From NCBI GenBank assembly GCA_014218235.1, contig CM024759.1, positions 5,224,712-5,288,711 on the forward strand: a stretch of 64,000 nt of DNA, written 5' to 3'. The translations under genes were made by a program, and so were the position numbers. Below are positions 47,060 to 58,283 of the stretch, piece by piece. The stretch's first letter is position 1. Each line of letters opens with the position of its first letter. The notes below the pieces were generated by a model, which was not told where the DNA came from, did no database searches, and worked only from the letters and a program-made list of their open reading frames with translations. The stretch comes from Colocasia esculenta (Eukaryota > Streptophyta > Magnoliopsida > Alismatales > Araceae).

Positions 47060-48530
47060 TTGAAGTTGTTCAGCTCCTTGCAAAAAAAATTACATATAAA
47101 CAAGTGCAATATTAAACAAGTACAGTAAAATAAGAAGTGCAATACTAACCATTAAACTAAAAGTAAACAATTAAACATAAACTAAACTAATATCTAGAAG
47201 GAAAAGTTTGTACTAATTTTATTTTCCTAAATTGGGATGTATACCTCAATGGTTCCAAAGGAGTTGGGAAGGAGAGAGGATTGTGACTTTCTGCACATTA
47301 AACTAACGCCTATCCCATGGCTCCTAGGGAGTTGGGGAGAGGATCTAATTGTGGGACCACAAAAAAATTCTAAATGAAAAACCTCATAAATAGAGATTTC
47401 TTATTCATGGATAACTTAACTGGTTATCAAAGAGACCATTGCAAGAAATTAAACCCATTAGTCGAGAGACCTAACATGACTCTTCTCTCTCTTTCATGAA
47501 CCAATAAAGTTACTTTCTTGCAATCCATATCAACTCTATTGCATTCATATATTGTAAAAGTTGGATGTGTCAGTGAGAAAGCTGACAAAGGCGTAAGATA
47601 AGGCAATATAAGATGGTTAATTTCTCAAAAAAAAAAGATTCTCTATCTTTCAGAATCTCCAAAAAGATCAGACTTGTCTTAATCGCTACGGTTCACATTT
47701 CAGCCTGGCTGGCCCAAGCACCTAATGGCTACAACTGTGTTTTCGGGCTCAGTCCAATAAGTGGCCCAATATCTAAATTTGGCCCGGCTTGTCCACCTCG
47801 GCTTTATTTGACTTGCATTGTTGTTTTGAGTCATGCACAAGTCTTCTCAGTTCTTGATAAACCTGCTTAGTAGTTAAACTACCATGCTTATCAAGTAAAA
47901 CCATGGTCTCTAATCTTTAGTGTGCTCACGGAGCGTTGATAAAATTAAAATCTGTTACCCAGATGCCAGATGGTAATTTCTTGCTATCTTAGGCCAACTC
48001 CAATTTCCTTCTCCCATCCATGATCATGTGCAAATTGCGCATGTCTTGTGTAATTTGGAAATCAAACTTCTCCAGGGACCTCTATTTAATCCTTTTCCTT
48101 GCATCCATGTATAAGTATATATGAATGTTGATTTTATCCCCTTTTCCAGGTATATATCCACCCAAAGTTATTTTCCCCGGGTTTTTTTTTTTTTTTGTGG
48201 GTCTGTAGAAGTCCGAAATTTCGCTTCTTCAACTGATCATGAATGTTTAAAATATGGATTATCATATGATTCGAACCATATAAGTAAATACTCTTCCCAT
48301 GGTCTACTACTTTCGGAAATACATGGGCCAGGGAATAATTTGATCCTAAGGCCTCTGAAACTTTTAATAATTATCTTTTTATCAGGAAAATATATGGTGA
48401 CTTGTTTCGTGCCAGAGGAAATATGTGGTGAGTTTTAGTGCTTAAGTTAAGACAACTTTTCTTCAGCATGCATGCTATTCAGAACAGAGTTGATTACCCT
48501 AGGAGTCCAATCTAATGACTCCAAATCTCA
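47060..48530. other. Intron-like spacer, no gene seen
   Basis: AT-rich sequence between the tnp2 N-terminal exon and the hAT-like remnant. No frame is supported; a T-run lies at 48183-48196. Possibly the first intron of tnp2. Confidence 0.6.
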
Positions 48531-49610
48531 GAAGTATTGATTTGGTATTGGATATCTTAGTCGGATAATATTCAGATTCGGAGCGGATACGGATATTATC
48601 CGCTTCGAAAATATGAGACCTGATAAGAGGTATAAAGTGACCTAAAAATCAGAAGAAAATAAATAAAAAAATCTGAAAAATTCTAAAATACGTATAAATA
48701 CTACAAACAATCTCTAAATATTCATACAAATAGCATAGAATGAAAGTTCAACTACTACTTGACAATTAAGGAACCACTAAAGTTTCCATTGTAGTACATA
48801 ACTATTCATAAATTACATGTCTCACATTTAAATTAAATGTCCATGAAACTGTTCATACCCACTTCCTCTACTACACTGTATCTCATCTGGGTCATGAATT
48901 TCTTACTACAAAATCTTTGTTATCACACACCAGCTAATCGAGAGAAAATTCACAAAAAAATGCCATCTTTTACTCAGGGTTTTGTCCGGTGGGAATAAGA
49001 TGAGATAACACACTGAAACTATGGAAAAAATCTATGCATCTCACAATCTGGGTTCAGGATTGATGTTCGCAAGGATTCCTTCCTTGTTAGGGGTCCCAGA
49101 TTATACTGCCTGCACATGGTGATGTGGGGCTGTGGCGGCCAAGGGGGAGGCAGGGCCAAGCAGAACTGGTTGGGTGTGGGGTTACCTCCCACAGAAAGGG
49201 TCAGGTGATTGCCGTCCTATGATGAGGAGGTGGGGGAGCTCATGGGGAGGAGGGAGCAGGTCGGCGTCGACGGTAGGCTAGCATGGAAGATCCTTGGGAT
49301 GAATGGATGGGTGGCAGGCTGTTCAAACGAAGTGGTCTCCTCCTGCTCTTGCTCTTTTTTCTCCTGCGAGTCCAAAAAGGAATGTCCAGCAGCTTCCTGA
49401 GGAGCGGAAAGAAAAATGAGAAGAAGGTTCAAAGGGAAAAGGGTTTCTGGTCACACTGATCCAAGTAGACACCTCCACGCAAAGGGCCGGAGGGGGGGAG
49501 GGCCGGAGCCCGAAGGGGGGGAGCACATAAGGGGAGGGCCACTGGGCCGGAGGGAAGGAGGGCCGGATGAGAGGGAGAGACAGACGGAGGGAGGGTCGAA
49601 GGACACTTAC

Positions 49611-49871
49611 CGCCGGAGTCGCCGGAGCTGCCGCGCAGAGGAGCCGCCGCCGCCGCGTCTGCAAGACTGCAAGGGTCCGCCGCCGCCGCCGCCGCGTCTG
49701 CAAGAGTCCGCCGCCGAAGGGAGGAGGCAAGGCCGCAGGAGGGGATTTCGAATTTGGCTGAGAAGATTTGGGGGAAATGGGAAAGACTGGAGAGGGAGTC
49801 GCCAGGTCGGGTAGGGTTTTTAAGGATATATTTTTATATGTTAGGTATGGACCATTAGATGTAAGATCCAA
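49611..49871 (-). other. GC-rich first-exon-like segment inside the remnant
   Basis: On the minus strand it runs from 'cctacccgacctggcgact' through (GGC/GCG)-rich sequence to a CCGGCG|GTAAGT donor at 49611. It looks like a host-gene leader exon carried by the transposon, or a transposon leader. The 182-aa proline/arginine-rich frame over it is probably compositional. Confidence 0.4.
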
Positions 49872-50051
49872 TGACCAGAATTAACCCAGTTTCGGATCGG
49901 ATCTTAAACAGAGCGGATCTCTATTTTCGAGTCCGCTCTGTTTAATATTCGGATAATATCCGTATCTGAATACCCTCTGTCGGATATCTGTTAAACAAAT
50001 ACAGATATGCTTAATCGGATACGGATTCGGATCGGATCCGGATATTATCCG

Positions 50052-51403
50052 TAGGGGTGTAAACGAGCCGATACATTCGACGAGTAATTCGAAACTCAAC
50101 TCGATAAAAACTCGATTCGACTCGTTTATTTAATTAACGAGCCAAGTTTCAACAGAAAAAAAAAGCTCGGTTCATAAACGAGCCGAGTCTGAACACATGT
50201 GAGCTCGACTCGATTATCCTCGTGAACAGCTCGTTTAATAACTCATTAAGAGTTCGATTAAATACTTGTTAAGAGCTTGTCTAAATACTCATTAATAATT
50301 AATTTAAATATAATAAATATGATATTATTATTTCATAAAATTATTATTCAAGTATGAAATATTTACAAAGATCTTAATATAAAATACTAAATATCAGAGA
50401 TATATACACAAATTATGTGGATAAGATATCCGATAAAAATTGGTTTGAATCAAAATATGAAAATAAGTGTATACACAAAATCATATTTGGCAAGGGTCCT
50501 AGGCACCGCTAAATGTTCCTAGGCACCGTTAAATGTCATCTTCTTCCTCAGACCACACGCAGGTGCTGCAGAGCGTTGCTGGCGCGGTTGGGTGAAGCCT
50601 TCCGGCGGGCCACCGGTGGACCGTTGCTGACGCCCCGCCGATGCCAGAGGGAGCTTCCAGTGGCAACAGCGGGGCAGCCGCAGTGCGGCCTATTCTGTGC
50701 GTTGTGCCCCCTGGCTGCTTCCACGGGGCAGGGCGGGGAGGCCGGTTGTTCGACGCCGAACAAATCTCTCTGCAACCCACCTTCCACCTGCATCTGTCGG
50801 CTCCCGGCTGGACAGGCAGCCACCCACCCTGCGATCTCCCCCCTTGACCCCGTCACCCCCAACACAGCTTGACCCTTCCCTCATCAGCCAAATGCCCATT
50901 GCCCACCCCCTGCTTATCACTCATAAACCATAATCCCATATCGAAAATGCAAAAATCGGGGTGGCCTTTGGCCATTATAAAATAAAGTCCCCATTTCGGT
51001 ATGCTTTCCTCAAGTTTGTCCTTGAGCTCTAGTTTGAGTTCAAATTGGGCTTTCAAGTATTAAACCCTATAAAAATTTATTTTTTCCATTGTTTAAGTAT
51101 TTATTGAAATTAAACTTTATTTACATATTTTATTTTAATTTAGATTTTAATTTTTAACATTAATTGGATTTGAATTGAGCTTGTTTGTTATATAAACGAG
51201 TTGAGCTCATTTATCGTATATCAATAATAAACGAGTTGTTCAACGAGCTGAGTTCGAGCTCAAAAAATATTTAACGAGACGAGTTCGAACAGTTGTTAGG
51301 GAAGCTCGACGAGTTTCGATCTGAGTTCGAGCTCGTCAAAATTAAACAAGTTCGAGTTTGAGCAGAGTATAACTCGGCTCGACTCGGATCGTTTACACCC
51401 CTA
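50052..51403. mobile_element. Non-autonomous hAT element (1352 bp) with 8-bp target duplication
   Basis: Ends TAGGGGTGTAAACGA...TCGTTTACACCCCTA, flanked on both sides by ATTATCCG (50044-50051 and 51404-51411). Subterminal 'aacgagctcgactcg' motifs lie at both sides. It carries a GC-rich insert (50520-50900) and no transposase. Confidence 0.88.
50520..50900. other. GC-rich cargo within the hAT element
   Basis: This block contrasts sharply with the AT-rich hAT flanks. It begins after two adjacent copies of 'cctaggcaccg(c/t)taaatgt'. Several overlapping frames exist on both strands (e.g. 50513-50872), but none shows a recognisable domain. Possible captured gene fragment. Confidence 0.45.
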
Positions 51404-51464
51404 ATTATCCGGATCCGTTTACAGCCCTACGGGTGGGGGTTCCCAGAAGGGGGGGAGGACTTAC

Positions 51465-51650
51465 CGGCGATGGCAGCGTCCGGCTCCGGGCACGGGGGAC
51501 GACAGGAGAAGACGACGGCGGCGTCCGACGATGGCGGCGGCGTCCGGCAATGGCGGCAGCGTCTAGCGATTGTGGCGCATGGCGACGGTGAACACAAGAG
51601 AGAGTGCATAGGGACGGAGGAGAGAAAGTGCGAAAGGGGGTGGTATAGAG
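51465..51650 (-). other. Probable 5' leader exon of the main CACTA
   Basis: GC-rich minus-strand segment ending GCCG|GTAAGT at 51465, immediately inside the right subterminal repeats, where En/Spm-type transcripts begin. It contains short 'gccgccattgccggacg' repeats. Confidence 0.5.
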
Positions 51651-51654
51651 ACTC

Positions 51655-51912
51655 ACTAGCGACCGATATATATCGATCGCTATTCGGTCTCTAAAATTTA
51701 AGCATATAGAGACCGATTATATTCAGTCACTATTTAGGGACCAAATAATGACCAGATTTAGTCGGTCACAAATATTCCATCCATCCACGCGAAAACGTGA
51801 AAATTTGTGACCGAAATAAAATCAGTCCCTATTCGGTCACTGAATAGTGACCGAATTTATTCAGTCGTAACTGTTTCATTTATTTTTCGAAATTCTTTCA
51901 ATATAGTCACTG
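51655..51912. repeat. Right subterminal repeats of the main CACTA
   Basis: Copies of 'tattcggtcact', 'tagtgaccga' and 'tagagaccga' in both orientations, matching the left subterminal motif. The array stops at the Tat-like LTR without a TTGTAGTG end. Confidence 0.8.
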
Positions 51913-51917
51913 ACACC

Positions 51918-53337
51918 TGTAATCACGGGGAATGTGCACCCCAAAACATGCAAACATGTATTCAATATAAGGGCATGGAAAAGAGGATGTGATCGCCACC
52001 TAACTAGTTGCCTAATGATAAGGACTAAACAGGCTAACTAAGCTAGGAAAAGGAAGGAGGATAGAAGGACTTACTGATATCGCGACGGGGGACCCCGCCG
52101 CAATGGAGCTGATGTCGCGACGCCTGCGTAGGGCGCGTGTTACTGTCGCGTCGCTCTCGTCCGTCGCGTCCTCTACAGTGCGGGAGAAAAGTGAGGGGAC
52201 CTTCTTCCTACCCTCCAGCCGGCCAGAGGATAAGAGCTCCTCGTGAAACTTCGCTTAGGTGCCTGCCAAAACAATGAAAACAATAAAAGAAACCCTGTTA
52301 GAACGAGTTAAGCATAGTATCCATTCAAAAATGAAAGAGAAAGAGGGAGCTTGGGGGGAACGAACCTGGGGGTGGTTTTTAAACCCCTAGGGTGATGGGA
52401 AAACGTGGGAAAGGAAGGAAATTCAACCTATCTAAAAAGGAAAATAATATGCATGAAGAAAAGAGGAGAAGGGGGAAGAGAGAAAGAGCCCCATGTGGGG
52501 CAACTCCCTGGTGTGAAATGGCGTCCTTAGGTGCTTCAGAAGCTACAAACAAAGATGGAGTCGCCCTCCTCAGGCACCACGCTCCATAGATAGGCAAATG
52601 AGCATGACTTGAGGTGGAGAGTGTGAGGAAAAGAGAGGAAAAAGGAGGGCTGCGAGGTTAAGTCCAGACCACCAAAAATTTCGGCAGCCCTTCGGGGTAA
52701 AAATGGGGCACTCCTCGCTCTGAAGGGGGTGGTCTTGCTTATATAGACCAAGAAGAGATAAAATCCCATTTTTCATGATAATTACCCAAGTAAAAGGATA
52801 AATGCCATTAAATTTCGTGGGTGAGAGTTCAAATGGAGCTTCAAGGAGTCCTTCAACCTCTAGATGCGCTCAGGTGGGTTGGGAGGTTGCAAGGGATGAG
52901 GATAAGGCCATGAGAGGATAAATAGGAGGTGGTTGCGGAGGCCAACGTACGCGGCTGTTGTCGCGACAGGTCGTAGGGGCGCGACAAGGACTAACGCGAC
53001 GACCAGGCGGGGCGCGACAGCACAGCCACGTGCATGGATATGCATGGGCTGTCGCGACGGCCAAAGGGGACGCAACAAGGGTAACGTGGCGCCCCGACCC
53101 ATCGCGTTAATGAAAACGATTATTCTTGAATTTTGGGCCAATCAAATGGGAGAATAATGGTCATTAAGGCTCAAGGACTCTTTTTTTAAAAGATAATGGA
53201 TGGGATTTTAAGAAAATTAGGCTCTTAATGGGCTCAACACAAGGCTAATGGTGGGCTCAAGGTGAGTGACCAACTTGGGGCTTGCTTAGATAACAAGAAA
53301 TGTAGTTCAACTTGTAGGCCAGAATCGGGTATCTACA
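51918..53337 (-). repeat. Putative 3' LTR of the Tat-like fragment (1420 bp)
   Basis: Reads TGTAGATACCCGATT...CCCCGTGATTACA on the minus strand. A minus-strand TATATAAG (52745-52738) fits a U3 promoter. GTCGCGAC-type motifs cluster at 52080-52170 and 52960-53060. The outer edge at 51918 is inferred from TG...CA form and from loss of CACTA sequence there. No second copy is available to confirm it. Confidence 0.6.
52738..52745 (-). promoter_or_regulatory. TATA box in the Tat-like LTR
   Basis: TATATAAG on the minus strand, about 590 nt into the LTR, a usual position for the U3 promoter. Confidence 0.5.
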
Positions 53338-53360
53338 GATTTGCCCCTCCTTGGATCCCA
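53338..53360 (-). other. Polypurine tract of the Tat-like fragment
   Basis: The minus strand reads GGATCCAAGGAGGGGCAAATC directly before the LTR start TGTAGATACC; GGAGGGGCAAA-type tracts are typical of Tat/Ogre elements. Confidence 0.65.
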
Positions 53361-54600
53361 CTTTGCAAGGTAACGAAGCGGAAGTGTAGCGGAGGTGTCA
53401 CGGAGTGACGGCGAAGTAGAGATGATGCGGAGTGGACTGAAAAGTGAGAGCCAAGGTAAAGAGACACCCGATCTAATCAACAAGCAATTGGAATCTTCGT
53501 GAAAGCCCCGAGTCAACTGCTCGAGTAGAATGCAAGGAAGACACAAGTCTGGACGAGAAGAGGAGAAGAGAAAAAGGACGATCAACCACTCGATTGAGAG
53601 GTACCCTAGCCGATTGGCCTACAGATTTCATTTTGGAGGGACATGTGCGTGCCAGGCAGGTAACTCATGACTCTGTACTGGGAGCGGTTCGCAACCAAAA
53701 TGGATCAAAAGGAATAAGAATGAAATTGTATAGAGAATCCAGACAGGAAAATCTTGGCAAACTGATAGGAACAACTCACTCGGAGGCAAACCTTCCGATT
53801 CGGAGTGAGATAGGATTTCTTGTTTTGGAATATGAAGAATGGTCGGGCACTCAACAAGGGCTCACCGTTAGCTAGGGATGAGACGTGAAAGCTCAAAGTC
53901 CTACATGATGCATGCTGGGCTAAAGAAAGAAATCATCAAATCAAATGCAAAGAAAAGGGGAAAATAGAAAAATATATCAAGGATAATATTGTTAAACCAG
54001 CTAAGAGTGGGTCAAGAGTCTTCCTGCAACCATTGTGCAAGACAAAATCTATCGTTCCCAAACTCACCTAACTCAACGGCCTATCCAACGGTTAACAATG
54101 TGCACCTAGATTATCACCGTTTTTGGTAAAGGGGAACTCAAATCCCAGAACACATTGAGAACTATCCGGTCCTTGAAGCGATATAATAAGTAGATACCAT
54201 ATAGTAATGCGAGGGAGTAGGGTCAGAAATAGTTACCTGGGATGTCCCATTTTTTATGATTTTCTGATCTTTTGATTTTTTTTTGTGATTTTCCTGATGA
54301 ATAATCAAAGCAAACAAACATGACAACAACATATTTACACACCATATCACAGGATGATAAAAAACAAATCATGTGCAGACACAACAAAGACACACTGGAC
54401 ACGAACGCGACGCATCTGTGGGTCGCGACAGAGTCGCGACGGCCCTGAGGGTCGCGAGTTGAACGCACCGTATCGCGGCGGCACGACCTCAGACGCGGGA
54501 TAAATACGGAAAAATCTGTCTTTATCCTAATCTAAGCCTATCTAGACCTCTCCTAGGACTCTTAAACCTACCCTATTGTGACTCTAACACCTAGGGACGG
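53361..54600. other. Spacer between the tract and the antisense gene
   Basis: No supported gene. The last 200 bp (54400-54480) hold several GTCGCGAC / TCGCGACGG motifs upstream of the antisense gene's TATA box. Confidence 0.6.
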
Positions 54601-54630
54601 GATTAGGATGAACTTGCTACCCTAGAGCTC

Positions 54631-54639
54631 TATAAATAG
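54631..54639 (+). promoter_or_regulatory. TATA box of the antisense DUF7745/PMD-like gene
   Basis: TATAAATAG, 77 nt before the ATG at 54708, followed by a CT-rich leader ('ctctctctcttcctctct'). This is a well-formed plant core promoter. Confidence 0.75.
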
Positions 54640-54707
54640 GGATGTAGGGTGCTTAAAAACGCAACTCTCTCTCTTCCTCTCTTGCTCAATTTTCTCTCTC
54701 CTCAGCC

Positions 54708-56144
54708 ATGAAGAGGTCTTTTTCTGCCTTCCAAGATGATATCCCGCCCTATGCCGGTCCTAGGGCGGCCCGGGAGTCCCACGCCAAGCTCCAACGTCTC
54801 TCCTTCGTGCCCGGGCACATATGCATACGCCCAAATCTTCAAGTAAGTGTCTTTCTCTCTCTAGCTTTCCTTATCTCTCTATCCAATTTCTTCTTCTCTC
54901 TGCTTCCAACCTTTTTATCTTTTCTTCTTCTATGTCAGATTCTCCTGGGCCATAGGAGATTCTCCAAAGTGCCCTGGTTAGCTCCCATGATCGACTTGCT
55001 TCCTTTTACATCTACCCATCACCTGCGAGAGTGGTGACTATCAAGTGTGCTTGGCTTGGCCAAGCAGTATCACAAAATTGTGCATATGTGGGATAGCATT
55101 ACCGCATTGGCAGAGCTATGGCACCCCCAGACACATACGTTCGTCTTCCCCGGGTTCGAGGCTACTATTCTGCTGGAAGAGTTGGAACTAATGTTGGGTC
55201 TCCCAAAGTACAAGAAAGGGGAGGAGCACGCTCTCTCCTACACTGTGGTGTCGATCGACGTATGGAGAATACTTGGGGAGATCACTACCAAGAAAACAGA
55301 CCTTCACAGCATGACTAGCCGGTCACATGTGCATCTACTCCCCATCTCCCAGTGGATTGTTTCCCAGTGCAAGCGCAAGACTGGGAACTACCTCGCCATT
55401 GCCAAGGCCGCCACCATCTGCATCTGCGGCGTTATTCTTTTCCCAGCTGAAGATAGCGCCATCTCCTTTTCCAACCTGAGTATAATCGACTCCATCTCAG
55501 AAGGTATGAGCATTGGACAGGCAGTTCTGGGCTACCTATATGCTAGATTATCTTATGTAGCTACTGGAGGCCCCTTCTACGGCTCTGTCATCACCCTCGA
55601 GCTCTGTATGGGAATGCACATACAATTCCAGGCGATGGACATCCTCTCCACCAAGTGCAAGACCATGCTACACCACCCCTTGGCTTTTGTGGGTGCGCCT
55701 CTCCACATGACACCACAAGCGTGGTGCAAGACGGCGCAAGTGAAGGGATTGAAGGGCTGGCGCGACTACTTCAAGACCATGACTGTGGCGGAGTTTGACA
55801 TGCGCCCACGCTTCCTGCACAACCAGATGATCTTCCTTCCACAGCACCCCGGGCTAGCACTTCAGCTTCTAGGCAACGAGGCATTGGCCCTATATAACCC
55901 GGATCGCTGCCACCTTCAGTGCGGAGCTGCACGCACGGTGGTTCCTCTGCTCTCGCACTACCCGTCCATTCAGGAACGGAAGAGGGGTGATGACCAAGAT
56001 GAGCGAGATGTGAGAAGCACCATCGTCCACTGGGAGGGATGCGCCGTGGGAATCCGCCAAGCGGAGGTAGTGGAGGATGAGGACGTGACCCGAGAGTACC
56101 TCGAGGCACTGAAGAGGGTTCGCCCAGCTACACCAGGAGCTTGA
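54708..56144 (+). pseudogene. DUF7745 / plant-mobile-domain-like protein, antisense in the Tat fragment
   Basis: Two exons: 54708-54842 (45 codons, donor GTAAGT) and 54939-56144 (acceptor TGTCAG), joined by a 96-bp intron in phase 0. The N-terminus is MKRSFSAFQDDIPPYAG. The body shows THTFVFPGFEATILLEELEL and MLGLPKY, the beta-rich entry of this domain, then helices with YLAIAKAATICICGVILFP and GQAVLGYLYARLSY. It ends with an acidic, charged tail (EVVEDEDVTREYLEALKRV). An in-frame TGA at 55035-55037 separates the first third from an otherwise clean 366-codon stretch, so it is either a young pseudogene or read differently. The molecular role of the domain is not established; related host proteins act in transposon silencing or meristem maintenance. 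Family call is moderately sure. Confidence 0.65.
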
Positions 56145-56244
56145 TATGAGTTAGGTTAATGTAGGCATTGTATCAGATGGTAATTAGGGCAGAAGAGAGC
56201 ATTTGATTGAATGTAGGAGTGATTAGACAATGTATGGAATGATT

Positions 56245-56258
56245 TGAATGAATAAAAT
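56245..56258 (+). terminator. Poly(A) signal of the antisense gene
   Basis: 'gaatgaataaaatc' contains AATAAA about 105 nt after the stop codon, after T/G-rich 3' UTR sequence ('gtaggcattgtatcag'). Confidence 0.6.
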
Positions 56259-56264
56259 CAGACT

Positions 56265-58269
56265 TTTGATCTATTTGCGCAATGCTCTGTTGATGACGCG
56301 ACGCACAAGGCTGTCGCCTTTACTTTCAACTGTAGGCGATTCTACCTTGCCAATGGCGCTTTATCTCCTTAGACTGAACCTACTTTCACATTTTCTAGGC
56401 TGTGTTGGCAACATTTCTTTCCAAACCATTTTTCCTGCTCAAATCCTTTTACTTTATTCCGTTACCTTTGAATGTTCCGTCGTGCTAAACCTTGCTTAAA
56501 TTCTTGAATTTCTTAATGCCATTTCATTACTCACTTGCCACTGCTAACCATTACTCTGCTTTATCTGTATTCAACTTAACTATCTGACTTGTAAGTTGTA
56601 GTCCCACCACGCTTTCGCTGCGCCACTCTAATTATACTAAATATCTGACGAGATATTCCATAAATTTCACTTTTCAAATCACTTTACTTAATCAATCAAT
56701 ACTGGAATTTTTAAACTGCTTTCTCACTTCAATTCTGATTGTGCCACACATTTTAAAATCTGTATTCTGCCGGACCATTACATTACTGATATACTTTGCT
56801 TTTCATATTTCCTTTCTGGCTTCAATTTACATTCTCTGGCTAAATAACCACATTTTCTCTATCATTTCTCAAAACATCTGCTTTCATCTTTATGACGCTA
56901 CATTCTTATTTCAAGAAAATTACATTGCTCAACTGGCTTTACGCACATTAACTTTATTTCAATCGGGTGCCATCTGACCTTGAATCGTTCACCGTTTATC
57001 TGACTGCACTTTTTTTTTTCTATACCTGACGGTTTCAATTTCCACTCATTTCTTGATTTTCCATACTATTTAGTCATGCTCAGATCTGCACATTATCCTT
57101 TTAATTGCTCTGCCTTTTATTTTTTTACATCACACTTTAAAATACTGCCTCGAGAAAACACTTCTGCTTAAATTAACCCACTCTCTGAGTGCTGCCATAC
57201 AAACTCTTATGGATCACTTTCTCAGTCCTTCAGTTACATATACAAACACTCTTCATTGACAACTGTCAAAGCTATAATTTGAAGTCAATCCCATTATGAT
57301 ATGATTTCTCTATACCACTTAGTATGATATTGCTCAACGGCTTCTTAGCTAATCCATTTCTTTTCTTTCTGACCCACATAACTCTACCTTACTCTGAATA
57401 TTCTTAATCTTAGCTTCAATCTTTTTCGGACACAAGCTTTACCTTTTCTCTACTCAAACTATATTCAATTGCTAATCAGCAGTAACCTTATCTGTAACAC
57501 TGTATTCCTTAACGAATCAATTTATGCAATTTCCATAAACGGTTACTTGCCAAACTAATATCTTTCTTACAGAGTTGTCAGAAAAGTCCGTTATGCACTG
57601 ATCTTCTTTTACCCTCTCTTTACTTAACTGACCACTTCTGCTCAGATCTCTAATTATCAAAACACTTTTATCCTCATCGTACAATCATAGTTCTTTGTTC
57701 TTCTATTTAACCATACTTTATTTGAAATCAACCTGTCTCACTTAATCATTCTCAACTTGCCAGAGCATTGATCACATTATTACTCAAGCTACTTCTCAAT
57801 TCTTGCTAACACAAATCTTAAACAATACTTCGGCCAAAGCCCTCATCTGCCATTTATCATACACACACTATTTCTCGCTAATAACATTCTGCTGATCTAT
57901 CACAGTAACACCCTATACTTGTCTCTGTTAAGTCTGTACTTTACCAACATATATCAGACATATCCCTTTCAGGGCACTACTTTACCTTTCTCCTCTAATC
58001 TCTGCAACTGAAAACCTTTGAATATTACACTCTAACTGCACTAGTGCCAGGGTGCTACCACACAACTTATGCCACTATCCACGCTGTGGCCCAACAACTG
58101 CTCCCAACTGCCAATTTAACAAACAGAAACACACGGTTTACGTGCCAAAAGCTCACGTAAAACCCACTTTATATCACACAAAACCGCAGACTTACTACCA
58201 GCAGTGGACATTAATCCATGTATTAGGACATTGTAACTTCAATGTCTTTTCATATTCTAACTGGACCAT
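56265..58269 (-). other. Leader-like non-coding DNA of the Del/Tekay-like element
   Basis: Two kilobases of even, C/T-rich plus-strand composition (A/G-rich on minus) with no frame above 80 codons. It lies directly downstream of the minus-strand primer-binding site, so it is probably the 5' untranslated leader. The join with the Tat fragment is not defined. Confidence 0.45.
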
Positions 58270-58281
58270 GCTCTGATACCA
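58270..58281 (-). other. Primer-binding site of the Del/Tekay-like element
   Basis: The minus strand reads TGGTATCAGAGC, complementary to initiator tRNA-Met, 2 nt past the LTR end TCACA. Confidence 0.88.
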
Positions 58282-58283
58282 AC

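Larger units (their letters stand above)
48530..51428. mobile_element. Outer hAT-like remnant with GGATCCGGATAT-rich ends
   Basis: The right end reads ATCCGGATCCGTTTACAGCCCTA, and repeated 'cggatacggatattatccg' motifs occur near 48560-48615 and 49890-50050. The TAGGGCTGTAAACGGAT-type end is typical of small hAT elements. The left terminus is decayed and not defined. The inner hAT element 50052-51403 is inserted in it. Confidence 0.5.
4456..51917 (-). mobile_element. CACTA (En/Spm) DNA transposon, minus-oriented, split by nested insertions; right TIR not seen
   Basis: The left end reads CACTACAAGAAAAAGTG, the canonical CACTA terminal inverted repeat, preceded by GTA (possible 3-bp duplication). 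Genes on the minus strand follow the usual tnp2-then-TNPA order, with a leader exon near 51.5 kb. Subterminal 'cggtcactaattagtgaccg' motifs occur at both sides (4456-4980 and 51655-51912). The terminal repeat expected after 51912 is absent, because a Tat-like LTR starts at 51918. Stripped of its insertions, the element would be roughly 12-14 kb. In-frame stops in both genes show it is not autonomous now. Nested inside are 7412-31188, 35840-45449, two foldbacks and a hAT pair. Confidence 0.88.
51918..56260 (-). mobile_element. 3' part of a Tat-like Ty3 retrotransposon with an antisense gene
   Basis: In minus orientation: a polypurine tract (53360-53338), a 3' LTR (53337-51918), and upstream of these a gene on the opposite (plus) strand. 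Some Tat-lineage elements (e.g. Grande, Retand) are described with such additional antisense ORFs between pol and the 3' LTR. No gag, pol or 5' LTR of this element is visible, so it is truncated near 56.26 kb. The lineage call rests on the tract type (GGAGGGGCAAATC) and on the antisense gene. Confidence 0.6.

Noticed and set aside
49416..49814. 132-codon Arg/Gly-rich plus-strand gene
   Set aside because: Opposite strand of a GC-rich exon-like block with a minus-strand splice donor; no domain or leader.
55771..56109. Minus-strand 112-codon frame
   Set aside because: Antisense shadow of the DUF7745/PMD-like coding region.
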